DNA of 64,000 nucleotides from Butyricicoccus_A sp963588905 (lineage in GTDB: Bacteria; Bacillota; Clostridia; Oscillospirales; Butyricicoccaceae), in NCBI GenBank assembly GCA_963588905.1, contig CAVAJF010000036.1, positions 1-64,000 on the forward strand. The letters are read 5' to 3'. Below, piece by piece: positions 32,501 to 40,492 of the stretch (its first letter is position 1; each line of letters starts with the position of its first letter). The notes beneath the pieces were generated by a model. The model was not told where the DNA came from and ran no database searches. It worked only from the letters and a program-made list of their open reading frames with translations. A program made the position numbers and the translations under genes.

Positions 32501-35215
32501 ATTTGCGGCAAGTCTGTAGAAGAGCCGACGGAGCCGAAGAAGAACAGCTTCGGAGGTAATGACGACTACGATAAGAAAAAGGCGCAGTATGATAAGGACA
32601 AGGCAGAGTACGATGAAATCGTAAAGAATGCCGGCCATACCTATACTGCCAAGGATCCAAAGTGGACAAAGAACGAGGATGGAACCTATTCCGTAACCTT
32701 CGATACGCTGGTTTGCTCTTCTGTTTGCGAAGCAGATAAGAACCAGCGCGATTGCCTGCTTGACGATGATACCATCACGATTAAGCTGAGCGAGCCGGTT
32801 ACGGCAAAGGCTGAAATCACCAAGACCGAAGGCTCCTGCACCGATGAAGGCGGCGTAAAGGTAACCTATACTGCTTCTGGTGAGGCAGATGGTCACAAGT
32901 ACACCGTAAGCAACGTTGTAGAAAGCGGCAAGGGTGAGCACACCCTGAAGTCTGAGTTCAAGTGGACAAAGACGGAAGACGGTGGATACACCGCTACTGC
33001 TTCTGCAAAGTGTGAAGTTTGCGGCGCAGAAGAAAAGGACGTAGAGGCAACCGTTACTTCTGAAGCGAAGGAAGCAACCTGTACAGAAGATAAACAGGTT
33101 ACCTACACGGCAAAGGCAACCTGCTTGGGTCAGAAAGTGACCGATACAAAGGCTGACGTAGAAGAAGGCTCTGCTCTGGGTCACGACTACAAGAAGTCTA
33201 TCAAGTGGAACGACGACTATACAGCAGCAACCGGCGAGTTCTCTTGCTCTCGTTGCGATTTCAAGGAAGAAGTTCCGGCTGAGGTTGCTACTCCTGAGAC
33301 CACTGAACCGACCTGTACCAAGGCTGGCGAAACTACTGTTTCTGCGAAGGCAGAGCTGAAGGACAAGGACGGCAAGGTTATTCAGACCGTTGAGGAATCT
33401 AAGGTAACTGCGACCGTTCCGGCACTCGGCCATGAGTACGAAGCAAAGTTCGACTGGGCAAAGGACGGCTCTTCTGCAAAGGCAACACTGACCTGTAAGA
33501 GAAGCGACGATACCCAGAACGTTGATGCTAAGGTAGTCAAGGACGAGGCAAACAGCAAGGCTGCAACCTGCACCGAAACTGGCAAGGATGTATTTGTTGC
33601 TACCGCAACTTACGATGGCAAGGAATACAAGGATACCAAGACTGTTGAGCTTCCGGCACTTGGTCACAAGTATAAGGGTGAAATCAAGTGGAGCGAGGAC
33701 TACAAGACCGCAACCGCTGAATTTACCTGTGAGAATTGTGGCGACAAGCAGAAGGTAGATGCAACGGTTGACGTAAAGTCTGCTGATGCAACCTGCACGA
33801 CCGGTGGCAAGGCAACTTACACCGCAAAGGCAGAGCTGAAGGACAAGGACGGTAAGGTACTTGCAACCGCAACCGATTCTAAGGAAACGACTGTTGCCGC
33901 ACTTGGCCACGATTACGAGGCTAAGTTTGACTGGGCAAAGGACGGCGCTTCCGCAAAGGTAACCATTACCTGTAAGCGCGGTGATGATGAAAAGACCGTC
34001 AATGCAGTTGTAACAAAGGACGAGAAGAACAGTGTCGCAGCAACCTGCGATAAGGCTGGTAAGAACGTTTATGTTGCAACCGTTGAAGGCTATGACTTCA
34101 CTGAGACCAAGGAAGTAGAAGTTCCGGCACTGGGTCACAAGTACAAGGGTGAAATCAAGTGGAGCGAGGATTACAAGACCGCTACTGCTGAGTTTACCTG
34201 CGAGAATTGTGGCAACAAGCAGAATGTAGATGCAACGGTTGACGTAAAGTCTGCTGATGCAACCTGCACGACCGGCGGCAAGGCAACTTACACCGCAAAG
34301 GCAGAGCTGAAGGACAAGGACGGCAAGGTACTTGCAACCGCAACCGATTCCAAGGAAACGACTGTTGCAGCACTCGGCCACGATTATGAGGTTGCGTTCA
34401 ACTGGGCAGAGGATGGTTCCTCCGCAAAGGCAACGCTGACCTGTAAGAGAGGCGACGACAAGCAGACTCCTGATGCAGTAGTAACTAAGGATGATGCAAA
34501 CAGCGTTGCAGCAACCTGTGAACAGGCTGGCAAGAATGTACTTGTTGCTACCGTAACTTATGATGGCAAGGAGTACAAGGACACCAAGACAGTAGAAGTT
34601 CCGGCACTGGGTCATGACTTTGTCAATGGCGTTTGCACTCGTTGCGGCGCAGTAGAGCTTCCGTTCACAGATGTCAATAAGAACGACTGGTTCTATGAGA
34701 AGGTTGCTTACGTTTACACGCACAAGCTGATGTCTGGTACTTCTGAGACGACCTTTGAGCCGAATGCAAATCTGACTCGTGCTATGATGGTTCAGATCCT
34801 CTACAACAAGGAGGGTTGCCCGGCAAATGCTTCCGACAACAATCCGTATGCGGATGTTGCAAAGGATCAGTGGTATTTCAATGCTGTACAGTGGGCATAT
34901 GAGAACAAGATCACAGGCGGTACAAGCGCAACGACCTTTGATCCGGACAGCAAGGTAACACGTGAGCAGTTCGCAAGATTCATGTACAACTATGCTGGCA
35001 CACCGGAAGTCAATGGTACGCTCAACTTTGTAGATGCCGATCAGGTTTCTGATTGGGCTTATGATGCAATGCTTTGGGCAAACCAGAATGGCATTATCGG
35101 CGGCAAGAAGTTGGATGATGGCAGCGTTGTTCTCGATCCGAGCGGCAATGCAACTCGTGCTGAGGCAGCATCTATGCTGATGGGATACTGCACCATGCAG
35201 GAAAAGAATCAGTAA
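29588..35215 (+). CDS. Giant secreted surface protein: transglutaminase-like domain, eight repeats, three SLH domains
   Basis: A 1,875-residue secreted protein. Residues 1-28 form a signal peptide (KRILSLFLSLLMGMSALPAYA). A long N-terminal region leads to a transglutaminase-like domain with a full Cys-His-Asp triad: Cys472 in GEGKSVCLGYSKAY, His555 in NSDHFWNAVKV and Asp570 in WYYVDPCYTD. From about 1017 to 1690 run eight tandem units of 77-95 residues, alternating a CxxC type (FTCENCG) with a type lacking the pair (LTCKRGDD), most ending ALGH. Three SLH domains close the protein (about 1691-1870: FTDVNKNDWFYEKV, YADVAKDQWYFNAV, FVDADQVSDWAYDA). SLH domains bind pyruvylated wall polysaccharide. 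GGAG lies 8-9 nt before ATG 29588. The enzymatic role is inferred. Confidence 0.88.
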   Translation: MNQKFKRILSLFLSLLMGMSALPAYAAPEQAADQSSTTSQTADTSTETTKPATKQKISASGTITVGDEQVPFSLDESDVNAAMVADSSGDTETTIDTSDPAVKSVKKELKNIRVKSTKADGTEEKTKLTAEQQQQVLGMFQQYQNNWKENADVLGSQLPFYMQYNDKGEDGLGVLGEMLILAGKTVDDVRNGDYSYDDLTGTIMTFMYGDQLGVQYYGDIVRKKRDEAMQVVKNSGAKTEYQKLLVLNDWLATQDMFDMSYIMNADKATPSMAAENPQPADHYQDVYDTLYASYKDQITKQFHDPTYDGVKATFRQKFYEEAIKKAIYLQSLGKAEEDATAEEKEAATQVAESYMENNKDAISNDPEGFIKDNFGENAQAMIDGVEASLEDAEKNGVDVNGDGNKVTFEQMTQQSMATEKIVDLDQDGTNETTANEAIPIYTEQAAKQLAPAVINYWEGNQIGALGEGKSVCLGYSKAYAYLIQTMHPEIYGTKGADTDMSKAENWKEAKELYTFSSDGKKVNTADNYSVDLVRITFDANVTMYGETQDNFNSDHFWNAVKVDGKWYYVDPCYTDCYTEVMKRDRVETDGYMNHMYFMFSDTTARSLYDGYFKELNTAYQDVATDQDYENAWFARAKTNVASDGTNMYYVYDSTNLIKQLNDSKQDQTTTSQDDPEYKLVSHPITETDSGNGDSDYTTLIDFTYKPDSNEDDTVVQVYNPESKKMETNDMLTELYAKHAEQADIYPDIAITSALYEGKLYFNLSNYILSYDLTTGAIATVKKYDTVYGKRDKTNPFGGMSFALVNNADGADFTFHNHPIAGISLKNDGNLYVSVATNLAYISGKDHITNRAKPTDDNDYTIDSKDNGYGYEFEESNYNPDYNSYSNDKYDDSMMEQFGYTKEINDNDEFMWVANLRGTQAMSSIAGESVEYTKETCEHHYIHFDETYFTKKKDSEGNKTDEWNTGESYVCTICGKSVEEPTEPKKNSFGGNDDYDKKKAQYDKDKAEYDEIVKNAGHTYTAKDPKWTKNEDGTYSVTFDTLVCSSVCEADKNQRDCLLDDDTITIKLSEPVTAKAEITKTEGSCTDEGGVKVTYTASGEADGHKYTVSNVVESGKGEHTLKSEFKWTKTEDGGYTATASAKCEVCGAEEKDVEATVTSEAKEATCTEDKQVTYTAKATCLGQKVTDTKADVEEGSALGHDYKKSIKWNDDYTAATGEFSCSRCDFKEEVPAEVATPETTEPTCTKAGETTVSAKAELKDKDGKVIQTVEESKVTATVPALGHEYEAKFDWAKDGSSAKATLTCKRSDDTQNVDAKVVKDEANSKAATCTETGKDVFVATATYDGKEYKDTKTVELPALGHKYKGEIKWSEDYKTATAEFTCENCGDKQKVDATVDVKSADATCTTGGKATYTAKAELKDKDGKVLATATDSKETTVAALGHDYEAKFDWAKDGASAKVTITCKRGDDEKTVNAVVTKDEKNSVAATCDKAGKNVYVATVEGYDFTETKEVEVPALGHKYKGEIKWSEDYKTATAEFTCENCGNKQNVDATVDVKSADATCTTGGKATYTAKAELKDKDGKVLATATDSKETTVAALGHDYEVAFNWAEDGSSAKATLTCKRGDDKQTPDAVVTKDDANSVAATCEQAGKNVLVATVTYDGKEYKDTKTVEVPALGHDFVNGVCTRCGAVELPFTDVNKNDWFYEKVAYVYTHKLMSGTSETTFEPNANLTRAMMVQILYNKEGCPANASDNNPYADVAKDQWYFNAVQWAYENKITGGTSATTFDPDSKVTREQFARFMYNYAGTPEVNGTLNFVDADQVSDWAYDAMLWANQNGIIGGKKLDDGSVVLDPSGNATRAEAASMLMGYCTMQEKNQ

Positions 35216-35260
35216 AACCATCGAATTTGTTTCGATGAACTGATAGAGATGGATGTCTCT

Positions 35261-35295
35261 GGCTCCGCAGTGATTTTCACTGCGGAGCCTTTTTT
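35261..35295 (+). terminator. Terminator after the SLH protein gene
   Basis: A perfect 13 bp stem, GGCTCCGCAGTGA / TCACTGCGGAGCC, with a 3-nt loop, is followed by six T. Confidence 0.92.
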
Positions 35296-35329
35296 CCACA
35301 AAAGACAATGAGAAAAGAAAATGGAATTT

Positions 35330-35357
35330 TTGTGAATTTTCTTGATTGTGGTATAAT
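35330..35357 (+). promoter_or_regulatory. Promoter of the HTH protein gene
   Basis: TTGTGA, a 16 bp spacer, then TATAAT preceded by TGG (extended -10). The start codon is 33 bp downstream. Confidence 0.7.
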
Positions 35358-35389
35358 GGAACAAACAACTCTTGCGAGGGGGATGCAAT

Positions 35390-36874
35390 ATGGATACAGA
35401 GAAGAATAGATTTAGTCAGATCTTGGAACAGGTCATGAGCTTGGGAGAAATCAAAAATGTGACGCTGGCGAAAGCCTTACAGTATGATGTGAGCTATATC
35501 AGCAAATGGACGAGCGGAAGAATGCTTCCCGCAGAGAAAAATAAGCGAAATGTTTTGCGGCGCATCAGCAGAGAAATTGTCCAGTTGAGTTCTAAAACAG
35601 GAAAAGAAAATCTATATGAAAACTATCAAGTTTGGGATGATATAGAGCTGGAAGAGACCATTTTCGACAATTTAGAGGCAGAATACAACTTCGTTCAAGA
35701 CATGCAGCGGGAATACGGTTCATCTGTCGAGCCTAAAACAATCTTTTTTGCAAAATTGAGTCCGGCACAGTATATTTCCAAGATGCATCATCCGGTCCTG
35801 CGAAGGGTGAGTCAGCTGCATATCACAGCAGAAATGGATTTGCTCGCACTCACACATGAGTATCGTTTGCAGATTATTCAGGGAAATATTCGCCGGGATG
35901 TCCATGTTTCTTACCCGGATGTTCATTTTTCGTTGATGGTAGACCTGACGCTGGAAAAAATGGATTATACCTATGATCCGATTTTTCTTCTGAATATGAT
36001 GTCAGATATGGCACGTATTGATTTTTGCCTATACAAAGGAAGACAGGCAGCTGGCCGGCTGATTTTTGCCGTGAAAGATGAGTTTATGATTAGCGGTATG
36101 TTGATGGATTCCGACCGTTGCATGGCGGTTACGGTTAGCAGCGCGGCTGAGAACTGCAGCCCCATGTATCACAGCATTCGAGACTCGTGCACGAGAGAAA
36201 TGCTTTTGTATCGAAACACCACGATGCAGAAGATGATAGAGGGAAAATCATATGTACATGCAGCACTTTCGTTGCATCAAAAGTGGATGATTGGACATAT
36301 GACAGAGCATTTTTTGCCGGATGATTTATTTGAAGAACTGCTTGCGCAGGTAAAAGAACAAGACAATACCGTTCAAGAAGAACGATTGAGATATTTACAT
36401 ATATTAACCAAGAAAACAATGGAAACGACGCCAATCTCTATTATCCTGCACGGCTCGGCACTGACCAATCTTGCCGTGGATGGAGAATTGGATTTCTTTG
36501 ATTATCCCGTGTACCTTACACTGGAACAACGAAAGCGTTGTTTACAGCATATCTATGAGCTATGTGCACAGGAAAAAAATCTCTGTGTCAAGATGATACA
36601 TGGTTGTTTGGTATCCGATTTTCAGTATGCTGTGACGCAGTGTATATTTTTGTCGGACACGGTTTGCTATGCGAGATTACATACGGAAAACCGAAAAAAT
36701 AATCTTGCCGTCTTTAATCACCCGGACATGAAGACGATTTTTCTGCGTTTTTTTGAGACCGTTTGGTCGAAGCGCAACAACATCGTGTGTACAGAAATAG
36801 ACGGTATTCGCTCTTTTATCCACGATGCGATTGAACGCATTGATATTTTAAATTATGTAGAAAAAACAAATTGA
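35390..36874 (+). CDS. Unrecognised protein with N-terminal Cro/C1-type helix-turn-helix
   Basis: A 494-residue soluble protein that I cannot place in a named family. Residues about 20-62 form a clear HTH of the Cro/C1 type (VTLAKALQYDVSYISKWTSGRMLPAEKN). The remaining 430 residues are mixed helix and strand, with several cysteines and no membrane segment, ending in HDAIERIDILNYVEKTN. They could be a sensory domain. The gene lies between the SLH protein and the second AMP-binding gene, with its own promoter and a terminator-like hairpin behind it. A local transcription factor for those genes is plausible but unproven. GAGGGGGA lies 6 nt before ATG 35390; an in-frame TTG at 35372 is less likely. 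Confidence 0.75.
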   Translation: MDTEKNRFSQILEQVMSLGEIKNVTLAKALQYDVSYISKWTSGRMLPAEKNKRNVLRRISREIVQLSSKTGKENLYENYQVWDDIELEETIFDNLEAEYNFVQDMQREYGSSVEPKTIFFAKLSPAQYISKMHHPVLRRVSQLHITAEMDLLALTHEYRLQIIQGNIRRDVHVSYPDVHFSLMVDLTLEKMDYTYDPIFLLNMMSDMARIDFCLYKGRQAAGRLIFAVKDEFMISGMLMDSDRCMAVTVSSAAENCSPMYHSIRDSCTREMLLYRNTTMQKMIEGKSYVHAALSLHQKWMIGHMTEHFLPDDLFEELLAQVKEQDNTVQEERLRYLHILTKKTMETTPISIILHGSALTNLAVDGELDFFDYPVYLTLEQRKRCLQHIYELCAQEKNLCVKMIHGCLVSDFQYAVTQCIFLSDTVCYARLHTENRKNNLAVFNHPDMKTIFLRFFETVWSKRNNIVCTEIDGIRSFIHDAIERIDILNYVEKTN

Positions 36875-36881
36875 GAAAATC

Positions 36882-36931
36882 ACTCCATTGGATACACGTA
36901 CAAAATAGCGGGTAATAAACAATGGAGTTTT
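36882..36931 (+). terminator. Probable terminator after the HTH gene
   Basis: The 9 bp stem ACTCCATTG / CAATGGAGT encloses a 29-nt loop and ends in TTTTG. The long loop lowers confidence. Confidence 0.5.
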
Positions 36932-37059
36932 GTAAAATTTCCCTGATTTCAGCTTTTTCCAGTTTATTCAAGTTCATTCATGAATTTCCATGATAAACTA
37001 AAACCGTCCTTTATCGGATAAGACAAGAATAGGGCTGAAAAAAGAAAGGGGAAATATAT

Positions 37060-38802
37060 ATGACAAAACCGTTGACAGGCAAGCCGAGCGTAGATCGCCC
37101 GTGGATGCAGTACTATCCGCCGCAGATGATTGAAGGGCTGCACATTCCGGAGCAGACAATCGCTGAGTATTTAGCAGAGCGCTGCCCGGGAGCAGATGTT
37201 GCGGCAATGCATTATTACGGCACAGATATTTCTTGGAAAAAAGTAAACGAACAGGTTGACAAATCTGCTCGTGCATTACGCGCATTGGGATTTGGTGAAG
37301 GGGACGAAATCCCGGTATTCTTGCGCGCAGTGCCGGAATTTTTGTACCTGCTTCTGGCAGCAGAACGAATCGGCGCATCGCTGCTGTGCCGTGATAATAC
37401 AATTGAGGAAAATGTAGCGGCAGTAAAAAAATCCGGCGCAAAGATGATTTTTGCCCATGATTTTCTGTCGCATGATGATTTAAATGCCTATCGTAAGAAA
37501 GCTGGTGTACACGGCGCGGTTTTGCTCAGCCCGCTGCACAGCGCGAATCGAACAGAAATTCCTGACCACTGTTGGGACTATATCGACTCGCTCTACGGTG
37601 ATGATCCGGCATATGGCCCTTGCACCATGTCTTGGGATGATTTTTTGAACTTGGGAGACGGATTTACCGGCACCGTGGAAGCGCCAAGAGATATTGATCG
37701 GCCGTTGTTCCGAGCATATACCAGTGGATCTACAGGTCCATCTAAGCAGGTCATTCATTCCGCACACACAATGATCGGCAATATGCACCAGATGAATTTC
37801 TATGGCGGTTCCAGTGATTTCCGTCCGACATGGATGGTGACACAGCTGCCGCCAGCGCTGGTTGCCGTGGTTGTAGCTATGATGCTCATGCCGCTGGCTT
37901 CCAACAAGCTGCTGATTTTATCTCCGTTTGTCGATGCCAACGATGTAGACTTGGAATTGATGCGTTATCGTCCGAACTCTTGGCCGATTATCCCGATGTT
38001 TATTGAGGTTGTGATGCGCAACGGACGCATTCCAGACGACTATGATATGTCTCATCTGCTCGCTGCCGGTGCAGGATGTGAAGCGTATAATAACAATCAG
38101 CTCAAGCGCGCACAGAAATTTTTAGATGACCATAACTGCCATATCCGCTTTACGACAGGCTATGGATGCAGTGAGGCAGGCTCCAACATGACGCTGCCAA
38201 TGACACCGCATCCGATTAAGGACGGCAATGTCGGTGTGCCGATGCCGCTGACGCTGATGTCGATTTTCAAACCGGGCACAGATCAGGAATTGACCTATAA
38301 CACAGTGGGTGAGATTTGTCAGTGTGGCCCGGGTACGATGATTGGATACGATGATCCGAAGGCAACGGCTAAGGCAATTAAAATTCATTCGGATGGCAGA
38401 AGATGGCTGCACACCGGTGATATTGGCTATATGCTGGAGGACGGCACAATTTACACGCTGACGCGCGGTTCCGCACAGCGCTATGGCGGCGGAGAACTGA
38501 TGACGCTTCCGATGGAAAATCGTCTGGCTGATGCGAACATTGACGGCATTGATGACGAGTTTTTCGTTATTATTCAAGATCCGGAGCATCATCATTGTTT
38601 TGTACCGTATTTGTTTGTCGTGCTCAACGATGGCTATACTGTGGATGATATTCGCGAGGAAGTTGCCGCATGTTTGGAGGATTACATGCAGCCGGTTGAG
38701 ATTTATGCTCTGCCAGAGCGTCCGTTCTTCCACTTTAAGACCAATCGCATTGGTATGGCAAAGGCAATTTGTGAAGGAGCTTTGGAAAGAGTAAGCGTAT
38801 AA
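37060..38802 (+). CDS. AMP-binding (adenylate-forming) enzyme, second paralogue
   Basis: A 580-residue ANL-superfamily enzyme, the same length as the paralogue at 27597 and highly similar along it. Stretches such as RPWMQYYPPQ and TSGSTGPSKQVIHSAHTMIG are shared exactly. The motifs are YTSGSTGPSK, GYGCSEAGSN and LHTGDIGY. The C-terminal FFHFKTNRIGMAKA again lacks the usual lysine after glycine. The two proteins differ most at the N-terminus and C-terminal tail, which suggests related but distinct substrates. AAAGGGGAA precedes the ATG. A 12 bp hairpin and an MFS transporter follow within 56 bp, so the transporter may import the acid that this enzyme activates. Confidence 0.85.
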   Translation: MTKPLTGKPSVDRPWMQYYPPQMIEGLHIPEQTIAEYLAERCPGADVAAMHYYGTDISWKKVNEQVDKSARALRALGFGEGDEIPVFLRAVPEFLYLLLAAERIGASLLCRDNTIEENVAAVKKSGAKMIFAHDFLSHDDLNAYRKKAGVHGAVLLSPLHSANRTEIPDHCWDYIDSLYGDDPAYGPCTMSWDDFLNLGDGFTGTVEAPRDIDRPLFRAYTSGSTGPSKQVIHSAHTMIGNMHQMNFYGGSSDFRPTWMVTQLPPALVAVVVAMMLMPLASNKLLILSPFVDANDVDLELMRYRPNSWPIIPMFIEVVMRNGRIPDDYDMSHLLAAGAGCEAYNNNQLKRAQKFLDDHNCHIRFTTGYGCSEAGSNMTLPMTPHPIKDGNVGVPMPLTLMSIFKPGTDQELTYNTVGEICQCGPGTMIGYDDPKATAKAIKIHSDGRRWLHTGDIGYMLEDGTIYTLTRGSAQRYGGGELMTLPMENRLADANIDGIDDEFFVIIQDPEHHHCFVPYLFVVLNDGYTVDDIREEVAACLEDYMQPVEIYALPERPFFHFKTNRIGMAKAICEGALERVSV

Positions 38803-38813
38803 GCACAGAAAAG

Positions 38814-38840
38814 GCCTAGGACACAGCGTGTGTCCTAGGC
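38814..38840. other. 12 bp perfect hairpin between AMP-binding and MFS genes
   Basis: GCCTAGGACACA pairs perfectly with TGTGTCCTAGGC around a 3-nt loop. No T run follows. It ends 19 bp before the MFS start codon and directly precedes its ribosome binding site. It could adjust the ratio of the two proteins, or be a DNA operator. Confidence 0.65.
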
Positions 38841-38858
38841 TAAATGGGGGAATATTTC

Positions 38859-40133
38859 ATGGGAAAGAAACGCTTTTCAGGTTGGAGCGTTGTGGCGGCA
38901 ATGTTCTTGTTTTCTTTTTTTGCCACAGCGATCTACAGCAATTGTCTGTCGTTATATATGCATCCGGTCTGCGACAGTCTTCAATTATCCAGTACCACAC
39001 CGTGGTCCATGATCAATTTGATTGCGGCATTTGCCAGTGCCGGCGGCGCTATGGTGATTGCCGGATTATATCAGAGAAAAAATTTTAAGCTGTTTATGTT
39101 GATTTGCATTGCGGCAAGTGGTGCGCTGTTTGCCTTGGCAAGTATCTGTACGGCGATTTGGCAATTTTACATTGTCTTTTGTCTCAGCAATATTTTCCTT
39201 GCTGGATTGACACAGCTGCCGATTTCCGTCTTGATTACTGCGTGGTTTGAAGACAAACGTTCCGTCGCAATGTCTATTGCGTTTTGTGGTTCCGGTGTTG
39301 GCACCGCAATCTGGTCGCCGGTCTTGTCCAAGATTATTGCGTCGAGCGACATCGGATACAAGCACGCATTTGTCTTTAGCGGTGCCGTGGTAACGGTCGC
39401 ATTGGTCATCATCTGCTTGCTGTTTGTCAAGCGTTGTCCGGAAGAATATGGACAGGAGCCGTATCGTCAGGGAGATGGCGAAAAAGGTGAGCAGAGTTCA
39501 GAACAATCTTGGATTGGTGTGACCAAAAAGACAGCGACAAAGTCCAGTGCATTTGGGGCAATGGTCGGCACCGTGATGCTGGTCGGCGCCTTGGCATCTG
39601 GCATCACAACACATGTTCCCAATTATTTGATGTCTGTTGGCTGGACGACAGAGGGAACGGGATATATTTTGTCTGTATATTCCATTGTCGTTCTGATTGC
39701 CACGATTATTGCAGGATTTATGATGGATCGCTGGGGCATTCAAAAAACAGTGCTTACGATGGCGGTTCTGATTATACTCGGCATGATTTGCTTGTACTTA
39801 TCAGAGTTTCATAGGAATTTTGCGTGGGGATACTGCATTTTCTTCGGACTTACGATGAGCTTGCCAAGAATGCTTCCGTCTATTTTGACTTCTACAGTAT
39901 TCGGCACAAAGGACTATGCGGGAATCTATGCGTTTTTGAATCTATTCTTCCTGATTGGTGCGGCAGTCGGTTCGGTGCTGACGAGTATCTTACAGGGCGT
40001 TTTGGGATATGGTATTACGTGGATGATATATGCAGGGTTCGCGATCTTGCTGTTCTGCTGCGTGACAGTTGCACTGTCTAATGGAAATAAACTTCGCACA
40101 GCATATCCGGATGGAGAGCTGGCGCAAACGTGA
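38859..40133 (+). CDS. MFS transporter, OFA/monocarboxylate-like
   Basis: A 424-residue, 12-helix major facilitator transporter. The first helix FSGWSVVAAMFLFSFFATAIYSN, the loop ITAWFEDKRSVAMSIAFCGSGVG and GYILSVYSIVVLIATIIAGFMMDRWG resemble oxalate/formate-antiporter and monocarboxylate-type carriers. A charged central loop (residues about 198-230) separates the halves. The substrate is unknown, but a carboxylate would fit the adenylating enzyme upstream. GGGGGAA lies 8 nt before ATG 38859; an ATG at 38844 overlaps that site. It has a terminator behind it. Confidence 0.85.
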   Translation: MGKKRFSGWSVVAAMFLFSFFATAIYSNCLSLYMHPVCDSLQLSSTTPWSMINLIAAFASAGGAMVIAGLYQRKNFKLFMLICIAASGALFALASICTAIWQFYIVFCLSNIFLAGLTQLPISVLITAWFEDKRSVAMSIAFCGSGVGTAIWSPVLSKIIASSDIGYKHAFVFSGAVVTVALVIICLLFVKRCPEEYGQEPYRQGDGEKGEQSSEQSWIGVTKKTATKSSAFGAMVGTVMLVGALASGITTHVPNYLMSVGWTTEGTGYILSVYSIVVLIATIIAGFMMDRWGIQKTVLTMAVLIILGMICLYLSEFHRNFAWGYCIFFGLTMSLPRMLPSILTSTVFGTKDYAGIYAFLNLFFLIGAAVGSVLTSILQGVLGYGITWMIYAGFAILLFCCVTVALSNGNKLRTAYPDGELAQT

Positions 40134-40142
40134 GTAAAACGG

Positions 40143-40182
40143 AAAAAGCTGTGTGTGGTGAAAACCATACACAGCTTTTTTA
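40143..40182 (+). terminator. Terminator after the MFS gene
   Basis: The stem AAAAAGCTGTGTGTGGT pairs with ACCATACACAGCTTTTTT, with one G-T pair, and ends in a T run. Confidence 0.9.
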
Positions 40183-40184
40183 TC

Positions 40185-40241
40185 TTGACAAAACGGGTAG
40201 CACATGCTAATATGAAGCTAGCTTCACGAGAAGTAAACTTC
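40185..40241 (+). promoter_or_regulatory. Promoter and two palindromic operators of the XRE gene
   Basis: TTGACA (40185), a 17 bp spacer and TAATAT (40208-40213) form the promoter. The -10 box runs into a 14 bp perfect palindrome, TGAAGCTAGCTTCA (40213-40226), over the expected transcript start. A second palindrome, GAAGTAAACTTC, covers 40230-40241. Both share the GAAG / CTTC half-site, fitting autoregulation by the encoded repressor. Confidence 0.7.
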
Positions 40242-40258
40242 ATATATGAGGAATATCC

Positions 40259-40492
40259 ATGAAAACAAAAATCAAGGAGCTGCGGCAAGCCGCAGAAATG
40301 ACACAGGTTCAGCTGGCAAAACTGGTTCATGTGTCGTCGCGTACCATTATTTCCATTGAACGAGGGCAGTACAATCCATCCCTCATGCTGGCATATCGCA
40401 TTGCTCAGGTGTTTGGCGTCAGTGTGGAAGATTTATGCTGTCTGGAAGAAAACAAGCAGGAGGAGGACAAGCAATATGAAACTCTACGATAA
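40259..40492 (+). CDS. XRE-family transcriptional regulator
   Basis: A 77-residue DNA-binding protein consisting of one Cro/C1-type HTH domain. The helices are visible in KELRQAAEMTQVQLAKLVHVSSRTIISIERGQYNPSLMLAYRIAQVF, with a short acidic tail. It resembles the small repressors often paired with DUF2178-like membrane proteins. It overlaps the next gene by 17 bp and probably represses the pair through the palindromes over its promoter. The inducing signal is unknown. Confidence 0.9.
   Translation: MKTKIKELRQAAEMTQVQLAKLVHVSSRTIISIERGQYNPSLMLAYRIAQVFGVSVEDLCCLEENKQEEDKQYETLR

Noticed and set aside
31994..35368. Open frame of about 1,100 codons antisense to the SLH protein gene
   Set aside because: It mirrors the biased codon use of the real gene. 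The opposite strand has a signal peptide, catalytic triad, repeats and SLH domains, while this frame shows none.
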